A DNA stretch of 64,000 nt from Jatrophihabitans endophyticus (GTDB taxonomy: Bacteria; Actinomycetota; Actinomycetes; Mycobacteriales; Jatrophihabitantaceae). The stretch covers positions 434,001 through 498,000 of the forward strand of contig NZ_FQVU01000002.1 of the NCBI RefSeq assembly GCF_900129455.1, given 5' to 3'. Under the pieces are notes generated by a model. It was not told the origin of the DNA. It was given only the letters and a program-made list of their open reading frames with translations, and did no database searches. Both the position numbers and the translations under genes were made by a program. Positions within the stretch are counted from its first letter, which is position 1. The number at the start of each line of letters is the position of its first letter. Positions 52,670 through 61,029 of the stretch are shown here, piece by piece.

Positions 52670-54640
52670 TCACCGGCCGACGACGACGGCGAAGCCCCGC
52701 GCGGGGATGCGGACGGTCGTGCCGGCTGTCGTCCGCACCGTCCGACCGGACGCGTCGTACACGCTCACCCGGCCCGTCCCCGTGGCCACGTGGCACGGCC
52801 GCACCGCGTTGCACCGCTCCACGCGGACCGTCCCGGTGCGGAGCTCGCTGACCACCGGGGTCACCAGGAGCGCGTCCACGCGGCCGGCGCCACCGGTGAA
52901 CCGGGCCGTGAGCGTGGCCGCGCCGGCACCGACGGTGCCGACCGGCAGCGGGACCAGCCGACCGGGGGCGGGCGAGTCGCCCTGCGGCGACCCGCCGCCG
53001 GTCGCGAAGCGGCCCACCCGCGTCCCGCCGGCGGTCACGGTCGCCCGCGCGCCCGGGCCCGGGGTGCGGTCCACGACCGCCTCCACGAAGCGGGGTCCAC
53101 TCCCCGCCGGCAACGTCCACCGCGCCGTCGCGGCGCCGGAGACCGCGAGCAGCTGGCCGCTCCAGGACGACTCGGCCGTGCCCGCCGGTGCGTCGGTCGG
53201 GGCCGCGGCGCCGGTGACGGCAGCATCCTCCGCCTCGACCACGGTGGTGCCGTCGCGCGTGGCCGCCGCTCCCGAGGCCCGGGCCAGCCGGGCGACGTCC
53301 GGTGCGGCGTCGAGCGCGAGCATCGACAGCAGGCCGTGGATCGTGGACTCGGCGCCGGAGTTGCGGTTCACGGTGCCGTCGGCGGCGATGCCGTCGTACG
53401 TCACGCCGGTGCCCGGGTCGTACGTCGGCGAGGCGGCGGCGTTCTGCCCGAAGTACCAGCCGGCCCAGACGCCGGCGAGCTGCCGCAGGCCGCGCGAGCC
53501 GGACACCGTCGCGGCGGCCAGCGACGACTGCACGCGGGAGTCGACGCCGTAGGCGATGGTGCTGCGGTCGACCGGTGCCGGGAGCAGCCCGTTGACCGCG
53601 CCGTAGCGGGTCAGCAGCGCGGGCGAGAACGCCGCGGCGTCGGCCACCGCGACGCGGGCCAGGGCCCGTCGGTCGAGCGCGGCCGACGCGCGGGCGAGGC
53701 CGGCGGGGGCGAGACCACCCCAGGCGTGCCAGCTCGACCGCGACAGCGCCGAGGGCAGGATCGCGCCGTACGGCCAGCGCTGCGAGGGTGCGGTGCCGAG
53801 CTGAGCGATGCCGTCGCTCAGCCGCCGCAGCGCGCGCACGCCGTCACGTCCGCCGGCCCGCACGTAGGCGGCCAGGCCGAGCACGGCCTCGCCGGAGGCG
53901 TCGGCGCCGTCGGCGATCAACCACGCAGGCGTGCGGACGCCGTCGACCCGGTGATAGGTCCCGTAGCGCGACAGCGAATCCCGCTCGAGGGCGTCGAGCG
54001 CGAGCCCGAGCCGCGCCCGCAGGAAGCGCGCGAAAGCCGGGTCCTGGTGCACGAAGGCCCGATAGCCCTCGCCGAGGGCCCAGATCGTGCGGGCGAGCCA
54101 GTAGGAGTTCGCCGAGTCCGACGGGTCGGGCTCCTCGCGGGGCAGGGCACTCGCGTTGAGCGTGCCGTCGGGCTGCATCCACAGCACGACGTTGCCGGCG
54201 TTCGGGCCCGTGGCGGTCTGCAGGTAGGTCAGTCCGCGCAGCAGGTCGAAGGCGTACTCGCGGCTGTGCGCGTCGCCGAACTGGCGCCAGTGCCGCAGGT
54301 ACACGACCGCCGCCCGGGCGATGTCGTCGGAGTCGTACGCGCCCTGGTCGTAGGTGTCCGTCTCGGCGTGGTGCGGCCCGCCGCCGACGCGCTCGTAGCT
54401 GCCGTCGTCACGGTGCTCGGCGTACACCCAGAGCTCGCGCAGCGGCCGGGCCGGCGCGTAGGTGCTGTGGCCGGCCTGCGCCGGCGGCGTCACGGTCTGG
54501 GTGAGGAAGTCCAGGTGGGCGAGGTTGGTCAGCGGCTGCTGCGACGCCGACGGGGCCGACGACGCCGACGGGGCCGCGGTCGCCGGCACGGCCACCGCGA
54601 GCGACAGCACCGAGGTCGCGACCGCGAGCAGCGCCCTCAC
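52670..54640 (-). CDS. Secreted helical-barrel protein with C-terminal CBM6/35-like module
   Basis: A 656-residue exported protein and the last gene of the GH130 operon. The signal peptide is RALLAVATSVLSLAVAVPATAAP. The next 400 residues are rich in Trp/Tyr and paired helices (DIARAAVVYLRHWRQFG, SYWLARTIWALGEGYRAFV, GAESTIHGLLSMLAL), as in alpha-toroid glycan-active enzymes. The end is a beta-module opening VVEAEDAAVTGA, like carbohydrate-binding modules of families 6/35. I cannot place the catalytic residues or family. The GTG overlaps the GH130 stop (54637-54640). Confidence 0.72.
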   Translation of the reverse strand: MRALLAVATSVLSLAVAVPATAAPSASSAPSASQQPLTNLAHLDFLTQTVTPPAQAGHSTYAPARPLRELWVYAEHRDDGSYERVGGGPHHAETDTYDQGAYDSDDIARAAVVYLRHWRQFGDAHSREYAFDLLRGLTYLQTATGPNAGNVVLWMQPDGTLNASALPREEPDPSDSANSYWLARTIWALGEGYRAFVHQDPAFARFLRARLGLALDALERDSLSRYGTYHRVDGVRTPAWLIADGADASGEAVLGLAAYVRAGGRDGVRALRRLSDGIAQLGTAPSQRWPYGAILPSALSRSSWHAWGGLAPAGLARASAALDRRALARVAVADAAAFSPALLTRYGAVNGLLPAPVDRSTIAYGVDSRVQSSLAAATVSGSRGLRQLAGVWAGWYFGQNAAASPTYDPGTGVTYDGIAADGTVNRNSGAESTIHGLLSMLALDAAPDVARLARASGAAATRDGTTVVEAEDAAVTGAAAPTDAPAGTAESSWSGQLLAVSGAATARWTLPAGSGPRFVEAVVDRTPGPGARATVTAGGTRVGRFATGGGSPQGDSPAPGRLVPLPVGTVGAGAATLTARFTGGAGRVDALLVTPVVSELRTGTVRVERCNAVRPCHVATGTGRVSVYDASGRTVRTTAGTTVRIPARGFAVVVGR

Positions 54641-55725
54641 GACGCGGTCCCGAACTCGAGGCGCGCGACGCCGATCGCGGAGTCGGCCATGCCGTAGAAG
54701 ACGTAGTGCGTGCCGTCGATCTCCTCGATCGCGGTGGGGAAGACGACGTTGGGCACCGTGCCCGACGTCTCCTGTCCGGTCTCGGGCTCGAGCAGCGGCT
54801 CGGCCGTCCGCGCCAGCACCCGGGTGGGGTCGTCGCGGTCGAGCAGCATCGCGCCGGCGCAGTAGCGGACGCGCTGCTGCTGGTCCCAGCCCTCGACGAG
54901 CTCGCCGGTGACGCCGTGGTGGATGACCAGCCAGCCGTCGTCCACCAGCAGCGGCGGTGGGCCGGCGCCGATCTTCAACGCCTCGTAGTCGTACTCGGGC
55001 ATCGCCACGAGCAGGTGGTGCGACAGCCGGGTCAGCGCGCCCGGGTCGGTGCCGACGTCCTCGACGGCGGCGTAGGAGATCCAGATGCCGGGACGGTCGT
55101 CGCCCACACCGGCCGGCAGGTAGGTCCCCTCTCCCGGCCGGATCCACGACAGGTCCCACATCGGCCGGTGCAGCATCGCGAACGACGGACGCCCGTCCGG
55201 GCCGGTGACCGGCTCGGGGAAGAAGACGCAGTCCTTGTTCGGGAACAGGTTGAGGTCGGTGTCGAGGTCGGCCTGGTAGCCGAAGTGCAGCGGGCCGTGC
55301 CGCGTCCACGTCCGCAGGTCGCGCGAGGACGCGAGGGCGGGCTTGGGACCGAGCGGGCCGTAGGCCACGTAGGTCATCACGTGGACGCCGAGCGCGGGGA
55401 TCCACGTCGTGCGGGGATCCTCGACGCCGCCGTGGTCGTGGGCGCGTTCCCACCCCGCGTCCGGGGCGAGCACGACGCCCGCGCGGCGCACGCCGGTCGG
55501 CCTGCCGTCGGCGACCTGCACCTCGGCGAGGCCGACGCGGGACACGTTGCCGGCGGCCACGAGCCGCGGCAGCAACCACAACCGGCCGTCGGCGTCGCGA
55601 CCGCTCGCCGGGTTGAGGACGCCCTCGACCTCGGCCGGCTCGTCCGGGGCCGGGGTCATCACGGTCCCGAGGCGGGTGAGCCGCAGGGCGTCGAGGGTGG
55701 TGGCAGTGGTGCGGTGGGCGGTCAC
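54637..55725 (-). CDS. GH130-family glycoside phosphorylase/hydrolase
   Basis: A 362-residue five-bladed beta-propeller of family GH130, whose members act on beta-mannosides, mostly by phosphorolysis. The family-defining GGVEDPRTTWI is present, as are LNLFPNKDCVFFPEP and TSGTVPNVVFPTAIEE. FYGMADSAIGVA is near the end. No signal peptide, so it is cytoplasmic and acts on imported glycans. The GTG at 55725 has AAAGG upstream and lies two bases after the permease. Whether it uses phosphate cannot be decided here. Confidence 0.9.
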   Translation of the reverse strand: MTAHRTTATTLDALRLTRLGTVMTPAPDEPAEVEGVLNPASGRDADGRLWLLPRLVAAGNVSRVGLAEVQVADGRPTGVRRAGVVLAPDAGWERAHDHGGVEDPRTTWIPALGVHVMTYVAYGPLGPKPALASSRDLRTWTRHGPLHFGYQADLDTDLNLFPNKDCVFFPEPVTGPDGRPSFAMLHRPMWDLSWIRPGEGTYLPAGVGDDRPGIWISYAAVEDVGTDPGALTRLSHHLLVAMPEYDYEALKIGAGPPPLLVDDGWLVIHHGVTGELVEGWDQQQRVRYCAGAMLLDRDDPTRVLARTAEPLLEPETGQETSGTVPNVVFPTAIEEIDGTHYVFYGMADSAIGVARLEFGTAS

Positions 55726-55727
55726 GA

Positions 55728-56636
55728 TCAGCCTTTCACTCCGGAACCGATGCCGGTGTTGACGAACCAGCGTTGGAACACGACGAACAGGACGAGCACG
55801 GGCACGGCGAGGACGCACGCGCCGGCGAGGATGGTGCCGAACGGGTTGTCCGCGGCGGCCGACGTGGCGGTGATGTAGTTCGACAGCGACACCGCGAGCG
55901 GCTGCATCGTCTGCTTCTTGGTGACGAGGAAGGGCCACAGGAACTCGTTCCACGGCCCGATGAAGGTCAGCAGCGCGCCGGTGAGCAGGGCGGGACGCAC
56001 CATCGGGATCGCGATGCTCCACAGGATCCGCCACTCGGTCGCGCCATCGATGCGGGCGGCCTCGAACAGCTCCTCGGGCAGCTGCAGGAAGTACTGACGG
56101 AACACGAAGACCGCGACCGAGTTGATGGCGTAGGGGGCGATCATGCCGAGGTAGCTGTCCGAGAGCCCGTAGTCGCGGGCGACGAGCACGTACATGGGGA
56201 TGATGAGCAGCTGGAACGGGATCGCCTGCACCAGCAGCAGCAGCGCGAAGAGCACTCCCCGGCCGCGGAAGCGCAGCCGGGCGAGGGCGTAGCCCGCCAT
56301 CGTGCCGAACACCAGCGTGCAGACGAGCACCCCGGCGGTGAAGATCAGCGAGTTGAGCAGCGACCGGCCCAGGGCGATGGCCCGGTTGATGTCGGTGTAG
56401 TTGGCGAACGTGAAGCCCTGCGCCCCCGGGATCAGTCCCTTGAGGGAGCCGTCGGTGTGATCGGCGAACGACCCGACGAGCATGTAGTAGAAGGGGAAGA
56501 CGAACACGAGCGCGCCGGCGCCGAGCAGCAGGTAGCGCCACCACTGCGGACGGTGCGCGGGCTCGTGGTGCTCGGCCGTGGGGCGGTTCGGTGCGGCGTC
56601 GGCGTTGTCGGCGACGTCCTCGACGGTGAGTGTCAT
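55728..56636 (-). CDS. Sugar ABC transporter permease, MalG type (GH130 locus)
   Basis: A 302-residue permease with six membrane helices, starting LLLGAGALVFVFPFYYMLVG. The EAA loop is LFEAARIDGATEWRILW. The final GIGSGVKG is the standard ending. A 30-residue Asp/Ala-rich N-terminus is cytoplasmic. It lies ten bases downstream of its MalF-type partner and two bases before the GH130 gene. Confidence 0.94.
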   Translation of the reverse strand: MTLTVEDVADNADAAPNRPTAEHHEPAHRPQWWRYLLLGAGALVFVFPFYYMLVGSFADHTDGSLKGLIPGAQGFTFANYTDINRAIALGRSLLNSLIFTAGVLVCTLVFGTMAGYALARLRFRGRGVLFALLLLVQAIPFQLLIIPMYVLVARDYGLSDSYLGMIAPYAINSVAVFVFRQYFLQLPEELFEAARIDGATEWRILWSIAIPMVRPALLTGALLTFIGPWNEFLWPFLVTKKQTMQPLAVSLSNYITATSAAADNPFGTILAGACVLAVPVLVLFVVFQRWFVNTGIGSGVKG

Positions 56637-56646
56637 CGGTTCCTCC

Positions 56647-57552
56647 TCAGCCCCGGTCCAGCAGTCGTTGCACCCCGGCGATCGCGAGCACGCCGAGCAC
56701 GAGGACGACGCCGATCGCGGCGGCGACGTCCGGGCGGTTCTGCTCGATGCCGAGCTGGTACATCAGCAGCACCGGTGACGCGGACGCGCCGTCGGGCCCA
56801 CCGCCGCCGGTGAGCAGGTAGGGCTCGGTGAACAGGTTCGCGCCGGTGACGATCGCCAGCAGCGTGACCAGCCCGGTCGTGTGCCGGACGCCCGGCACGG
56901 TGACGACGAGGAACTGCTTGACCGCGGACGCGCCGTCCATCGACGCCGCCTCGTACAGCTCCTTGGGCACGTTCTGCAGTGCGGCGAGATAGAGCAGCAC
57001 GTAGAAGCCGAGCTGCTTCCACGTCACGAACCCCGCGACCGACGGCATCGCCCACGTGCCGTTGACCAGCCAGGACGGCCTGGGCGCGGCCGAGCCGAGC
57101 ACGTTGTTGACGAGGCCGCTGCTGTTGAACAGGAACAGCCAGATGCCGGCGATGGCGACGCTGGCCGTCAGGTAGGGCGCGTAGTACGCGACCCGCAGGA
57201 ACGTCCGGCCGCGCAGCTTGGCGTTCAGCGCGGTCGCGAGTACCAGGGACAGCACCACCGTGAGCGGGACGTTGATCACCAGGAAGATCGCGATGTTCAC
57301 GAACGCCTGCTGCACCGCGTCGTCGCCGAGGGCGTCGCGGAAGTTCTGCAGACCGACGAAGGGGTGCGGCACGTCCACGCCGGGCGCGGTGAACTTGTAG
57401 CGGTGGAAGGCCATGTACACCGCGAGGCCCACCGGATAGGCGAACAGGGCCAGCAGGAACAGGGCGTACGGCGCGACGAACAGGTAGCCGACCGGGTTGC
57501 GACCGGCGTTCCGGCGCGGGGCACGGCGACGCGTGGTGAGCTGGGCGGTCAC
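56647..57552 (-). CDS. Sugar ABC transporter permease, MalF type (GH130 locus)
   Basis: A 301-residue permease. The basic N-terminus (TTRRRAPRRNAGRN) is followed by PVGYLFVAPYALFLLALFAY and five further helices. The EAA loop reads LYEAASMDGASAVKQF. The GTG at 57552 overlaps the binding-protein stop as GTGA. No ATPase gene is in the operon, so a shared multitask ATPase is presumed, as for the polyol importer. Confidence 0.94.
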   Translation of the reverse strand: MTAQLTTRRRAPRRNAGRNPVGYLFVAPYALFLLALFAYPVGLAVYMAFHRYKFTAPGVDVPHPFVGLQNFRDALGDDAVQQAFVNIAIFLVINVPLTVVLSLVLATALNAKLRGRTFLRVAYYAPYLTASVAIAGIWLFLFNSSGLVNNVLGSAAPRPSWLVNGTWAMPSVAGFVTWKQLGFYVLLYLAALQNVPKELYEAASMDGASAVKQFLVVTVPGVRHTTGLVTLLAIVTGANLFTEPYLLTGGGGPDGASASPVLLMYQLGIEQNRPDVAAAIGVVLVLGVLAIAGVQRLLDRG

Positions 57553-58856
57553 TTCTTCACCACCAGCCCGTCGATGTCGTGGGCGGTGTCGGTGAGCGAG
57601 CGGGGTACCGCCACCTTCCCGAAGATGACGCTGCGCGACCACCCGTCGCGGAACCGCTGCCAGATCTGCACCGAGTTCGGGACGTTGGGCACCTCGATCA
57701 CCCCTGGCCCCAGGGCGGCGAACGAGCGGTACGCCGGGTTCTTCGCGAAGTAGGCCGCGTAGCGGGTGGTCACGTCCGGACGCAGCGGGATCTGGCCGGT
57801 GACGTCGAGGAAGGTGCCGTCCTGCTGCGAGCTGGTCGAGTACTTCAGGAAGTCCCAGGCCGTGGCCCGGTTCTTGCAGGAGGCGTACATCGCCACGTTC
57901 TTCGCGTCGCTGAAGGTGTGGGCGCTCGGTGTGCCACTGCGGGTGGGTACGCGGACGACGCCCCAGTCGACCTTGCCCTTGTACGACCCGATGGCCCACG
58001 GCCCGACCGTCGCCATGGCGGAGACGCCATCGGCGAACGGGTCACCGCTGTACGTCTCGTCACCGGCGAGCCGTTGGGAGTACAGCGCGCGCCAGAACTC
58101 GGCCACCCCGCGCCCGGCGGCGTCGTCGAAGGTCGCCTTGTCGTCCTTCAGCAGCTGGGTGCCGCCGCTCTGGGCGGCGTACATGGGATAGAAGTCGTAC
58201 CAGGGCTGGAAGAAGTCGTTGGACGCGTTGGGGTAGATCGCGTAGCGGGCCGCCCGTGACGACACGATTTTGCGCGCTGTTGCGAGAAAGCCCGAGTAGC
58301 TCGCGAGGTCCGGGTGGTCGGGGTCGAGACCGGCCTTGGCGAAGATCTTCTTGTTGTAGAAGATCATGACAGGGTTCGACTTCCACGGCAGCTGGTAGTA
58401 GCGGCCGTCCGGGCTGCGGTACTGCTGCGCCTGCGCGCCGCTGCGGCTCTCGATGTACTGCCGGGCGCCCGGGAACTGGTCGAGCGGGACCAGCCCGCCG
58501 ATCGCCTGGAACTCGGGAACCGACGCCGGCGAGGTGTTGTAGATCAGGCACGGCTCGGTGCCGGCGATGATGCCGGCCTGGATGACCGCCTCGGACGACT
58601 TGCCGGTGGGCACCTGCTGCCCGGTGACGTGCTGCCCGGGATGCGTGCGGTTCCAGGACGCGACCACCTGCTTGGCCCAGGCGACCTCCTGCTCGTTGTT
58701 CGAGTACCAGACCTCGATCGGTCCGCGCGACGTGCGCGCCCGATCGGCGTTCACCGGGTCGACGATGCTGCAGGCGGCGAGTGCGAGCAGCGCGACGGCC
58801 AGCGCGGCGGCCGTGCGCACCCTCGACAGGGACTTTGCGGTGCGGCGGTGCATCAC
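57549..58856 (-). CDS. Sugar-binding lipoprotein of the GH130 locus
   Basis: A 435-residue solute-binding protein. The lipobox LAAC follows the hydrophobic signal (AAALAVALLALAACS). Family features are IEVWYSNNEQEVAWAKQVVA, given as IEVWYSNNEQEVAWAK, then KSNPVMIFYNKKIFAKAGLD and the late AWDFLKYSTSSQQDGTFL. The GTG/ATG pair (58856/58853) has GGAAGG upstream and overlaps the LacI gene's end by four bases. A short AT-richer patch with rare codons lies at 58264-58290. It binds the glycan for the two permeases that follow. Confidence 0.93.
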   Translation of the reverse strand: MMHRRTAKSLSRVRTAAALAVALLALAACSIVDPVNADRARTSRGPIEVWYSNNEQEVAWAKQVVASWNRTHPGQHVTGQQVPTGKSSEAVIQAGIIAGTEPCLIYNTSPASVPEFQAIGGLVPLDQFPGARQYIESRSGAQAQQYRSPDGRYYQLPWKSNPVMIFYNKKIFAKAGLDPDHPDLASYSGFLATARKIVSSRAARYAIYPNASNDFFQPWYDFYPMYAAQSGGTQLLKDDKATFDDAAGRGVAEFWRALYSQRLAGDETYSGDPFADGVSAMATVGPWAIGSYKGKVDWGVVRVPTRSGTPSAHTFSDAKNVAMYASCKNRATAWDFLKYSTSSQQDGTFLDVTGQIPLRPDVTTRYAAYFAKNPAYRSFAALGPGVIEVPNVPNSVQIWQRFRDGWSRSVIFGKVAVPRSLTDTAHDIDGLVVKK

Positions 58857-59932
58857 GACGTTCCCTTCCTAGGACGTGCGGGTGTCGGTGGGGCGACGGA
58901 GGCGCGGGCGATCATCCGCGCCGGCGGCAGGTCGACGTCGCGGGCCGTGGCGTCGGCGACCGCGGCGAGCAGGGCATGTGCGGCAGCGGTGCCCCACCCG
59001 GCGACGTCGGTGCGGACGGTCGTGAGCGGCGGGTTCGCGTAGTGCGCGAGCTCGACGTCGTCGAACCCGGTGATCGACAGGTCGGTGGGGACGGCGAGTC
59101 CCCGGCGTTGCGCGACGGCGAGCCCGGCCATGGCCATCACGTCGTTGGCGTAGGTGATCGCGGTCGGCGGGACGCGCCGCGAGAGCAGGCGGTCGGTCGC
59201 TCCCGCGCCCTCGCCCGCGCTGAAGTCGGTGTGGACGAGCAGGTCGGCGGCGAGCCCCGCCGCGGTGAGTGTGGCCTCCCAGGCCTCGCGACGCGAGCGG
59301 ACGTGCAGGAACTCGGCCGGCCCGGTGACGTGCGCGATCCGGTGGTGACCGGCGTCGACGAGGGTCCGCACGACCTCGCGCATCCCGGCGCTGTCGTCCA
59401 CCGACACCGCACCGACCCTGCCGGCGCTCGACGTGCGGTCGGGCCGGCCGAGCGTCACGGCCGGCAGGCCCAGCTCGGCCATCAGCGCGGGGCGGGGATC
59501 GTGGACCCGCAGGTCGGTCAGGAAGACGCCGTCGACGCGCTTCTCGGCGGCGAAACGCCGGTACGTCTCGATCTCGGCGTCGTGGTCGGGCACGACGGTG
59601 AAGGTGAGCGACTGCTCGCTCGGCTGCAGCGCGGCGGTGACCCCGGCGACGAACGCCGGGAAGAACGGGTCGGCGCCGACGGTCGTGGTCGGCCGCGCGA
59701 CGACCAGGCCCAGCGTGAACGAGGACTGGTGCGAGAGCGCGCGGGCGCGGTGGTTCGGGCGCCACCCCAGCTCCGCGGCGGCGTCGAGCACCCGGCGACG
59801 GGTCGCGTCGGCCACGCCCGGGCGGTTGTTCAGCGCGAACGAGACGGCGCCGGGCGATACCCCGGCCTCGCGCGCGACGTCGGCGATCGTGACCCGCCGC
59901 GCGGCCCCGCCGTGCTCGCCCCGTCCCGCCAT
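58853..59932 (-). CDS. LacI-family repressor of the GH130 operon
   Basis: A 359-residue repressor. The helix-turn-helix and hinge read TIADVAREAGVSPGAVSFAL and RALSHQSSFTLGLVV. The periplasmic-binding-like sensor domain follows (DPFFPAFVAGVTAAL, ITYANDVMAMAGLAVAQRRG, ITGFDDVELAHYANPPLTT). The ATG at 59932 is set by a promoter whose -10 ends seven bases before it, so the mRNA is leaderless. It is the first gene of the six-gene operon and overlaps the binding-protein start, so it represses its own operon. Confidence 0.93.
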   Translation of the reverse strand: MAGRGEHGGAARRVTIADVAREAGVSPGAVSFALNNRPGVADATRRRVLDAAAELGWRPNHRARALSHQSSFTLGLVVARPTTTVGADPFFPAFVAGVTAALQPSEQSLTFTVVPDHDAEIETYRRFAAEKRVDGVFLTDLRVHDPRPALMAELGLPAVTLGRPDRTSSAGRVGAVSVDDSAGMREVVRTLVDAGHHRIAHVTGPAEFLHVRSRREAWEATLTAAGLAADLLVHTDFSAGEGAGATDRLLSRRVPPTAITYANDVMAMAGLAVAQRRGLAVPTDLSITGFDDVELAHYANPPLTTVRTDVAGWGTAAAHALLAAVADATARDVDLPPARMIARASVAPPTPARPRKGTS

Positions 59933-59938
59933 CCGACC

Positions 59939-59968
59939 ACTAAAGCGGTTTAGTTCCCCGGCCGTCAA
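59939..59968 (-). promoter_or_regulatory. Promoter and LacI operator of the GH130 operon
   Basis: On the minus strand TTGACG (59963-59968) and TTTAGT (59939-59944) are 18 bases apart, a near-consensus promoter. The palindrome ACTAAAGCGGTTTAGT (59939-59954), with a central CG as in LacI-family operators, covers the -10. The start codon is six bases downstream. Confidence 0.8.
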
Positions 59969-60039
59969 GGGTGGGCGCGGAGCGGACCGGGTTACCCGCG
60001 GGTACGGCGCGCCCCGCCGTCCACGGGCCCACGGCGCAG

Positions 60040-60045
60040 GACAAT
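60040..60045 (+). promoter_or_regulatory. Possible -10 of leaderless DNA methyltransferase mRNA
   Basis: GACAAT, six bases, then the GTG at 60052. Confidence 0.4.
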
Positions 60046-60051
60046 CGCGCG

Positions 60052-60924
60052 GTGATCGACCTCGCGGCGGCCGTCGACTACGTCGTCGCCGGGGACAACG
60101 CCGTGGTGCTCCCCCGGCTGCCCGACGCCTCCGTCCAGCTCGTGTACATCGATCCGCCGTTCAACACCGGCGCCGTGCAGCAGCGCCGGACGCTGCGCAC
60201 GGTCCGCGACGACGCCGGCGACCGGACGGGATTCCAGGGCCGGCGCTACACCACCGTCGAGCTCGGCCGGCTCGGCTACGTCGACGTCCACGACGACTAC
60301 CTGGACTTCCTCGCCGCGCGGCTGGAGCACGCGCACCGGCTGCTGCGCCCGGACGGCACGCTCTACCTGCACGTCGACTACCGCGAGGTGCACTACTGCA
60401 AGGTGCTGCTCGACGCGATCTTCGGGCGCGACTGCTTCCTCAACGAGATCGTGTGGGCCTACGACTTCGGCGGCCGCGGCCGGGACCGCTGGCCGGCCAA
60501 GCACGACAACATCCTCGTCTACGTCAAGACGCCGAAGGGCCACTACTTCGACCAGGACGCGATCGAGCGGATCCCCTACCTCGCACCCGGCCTGGTCGGG
60601 CCGGAGAAGGCGGCGCGCGGCAAGCTGCCCACCGACGTCTGGTGGCACACCATCGTGCCGACCAACGGCCGGGAGAAGACGGGCTACCCGAACCAGAAGC
60701 CCGAGGGCATCCTGCGTCGGATCGTCTCCGCCTCGTCCGCACCCGGCGCTCGCGTGCTCGACTTCTTCGCCGGCAGCGGGACGACCGGCGCGGTCGCCCG
60801 GCAGCTGGGGCGCCGGTTCGCCCTCGTCGACGCCAACCCCGACGCGGTCACGACCATGCGCCGCCGCCTCGGCGAGGACGGCGTCCGCTACCTCGACGCC
60901 GACGGCGTGGCCCTCGACGACTGA
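60052..60924 (+). CDS. Orphan DNA N4/N6-methyltransferase
   Basis: A 290-residue amino-methyltransferase of the N6-adenine/N4-cytosine group. The catalytic motif IV YIDPPFNTG comes first and the SAM motif I LDFFAGSGTTGAVARQLGR last, so it is a beta-type arrangement. NQKPEGILRRIV precedes motif I, as usual. No restriction endonuclease or specificity gene is adjacent, so it is likely an orphan epigenetic or RNA/DNA-modifying enzyme. The frame opens at 59971. I prefer the GTG at 60052, where homologous proteins begin (VIDLAAAVDYVVAGDN) and a -10-like hexamer fits. Confidence 0.87.
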   Translation: MIDLAAAVDYVVAGDNAVVLPRLPDASVQLVYIDPPFNTGAVQQRRTLRTVRDDAGDRTGFQGRRYTTVELGRLGYVDVHDDYLDFLAARLEHAHRLLRPDGTLYLHVDYREVHYCKVLLDAIFGRDCFLNEIVWAYDFGGRGRDRWPAKHDNILVYVKTPKGHYFDQDAIERIPYLAPGLVGPEKAARGKLPTDVWWHTIVPTNGREKTGYPNQKPEGILRRIVSASSAPGARVLDFFAGSGTTGAVARQLGRRFALVDANPDAVTTMRRRLGEDGVRYLDADGVALDD

Positions 60925-60994
60925 GGGCACCGAGTCCGCATCACGATAGAGCCCGAAGTTCGTACATATCTGCCCAAGAACCCGAAACTGCCCC

Positions 60995-61023
60995 TTGACC
61001 GGGCAAACCTGGCGTTCTTCCCT
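60995..61023 (+). promoter_or_regulatory. Candidate promoter of the P450-pentapeptide unit
   Basis: TTGACC (60995-61000), 17 bases, TTCCCT (61018-61023), then six bases to the P450 ATG, consistent with a leaderless mRNA although the -10 is poor. TGCCC and GGGCA (60989-60993 and 61001-61005) flank the -35 as an inverted repeat, a possible operator. Confidence 0.4.
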
Positions 61024-61029
61024 CGACTC

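Noticed and set aside
58264-58290. AT-rich patch in the binding-protein gene resembling the egtC palindrome
   Set aside because: Only about two thirds of bases agree over 24 positions and the symmetry is lost; chance similarity is the simpler view.
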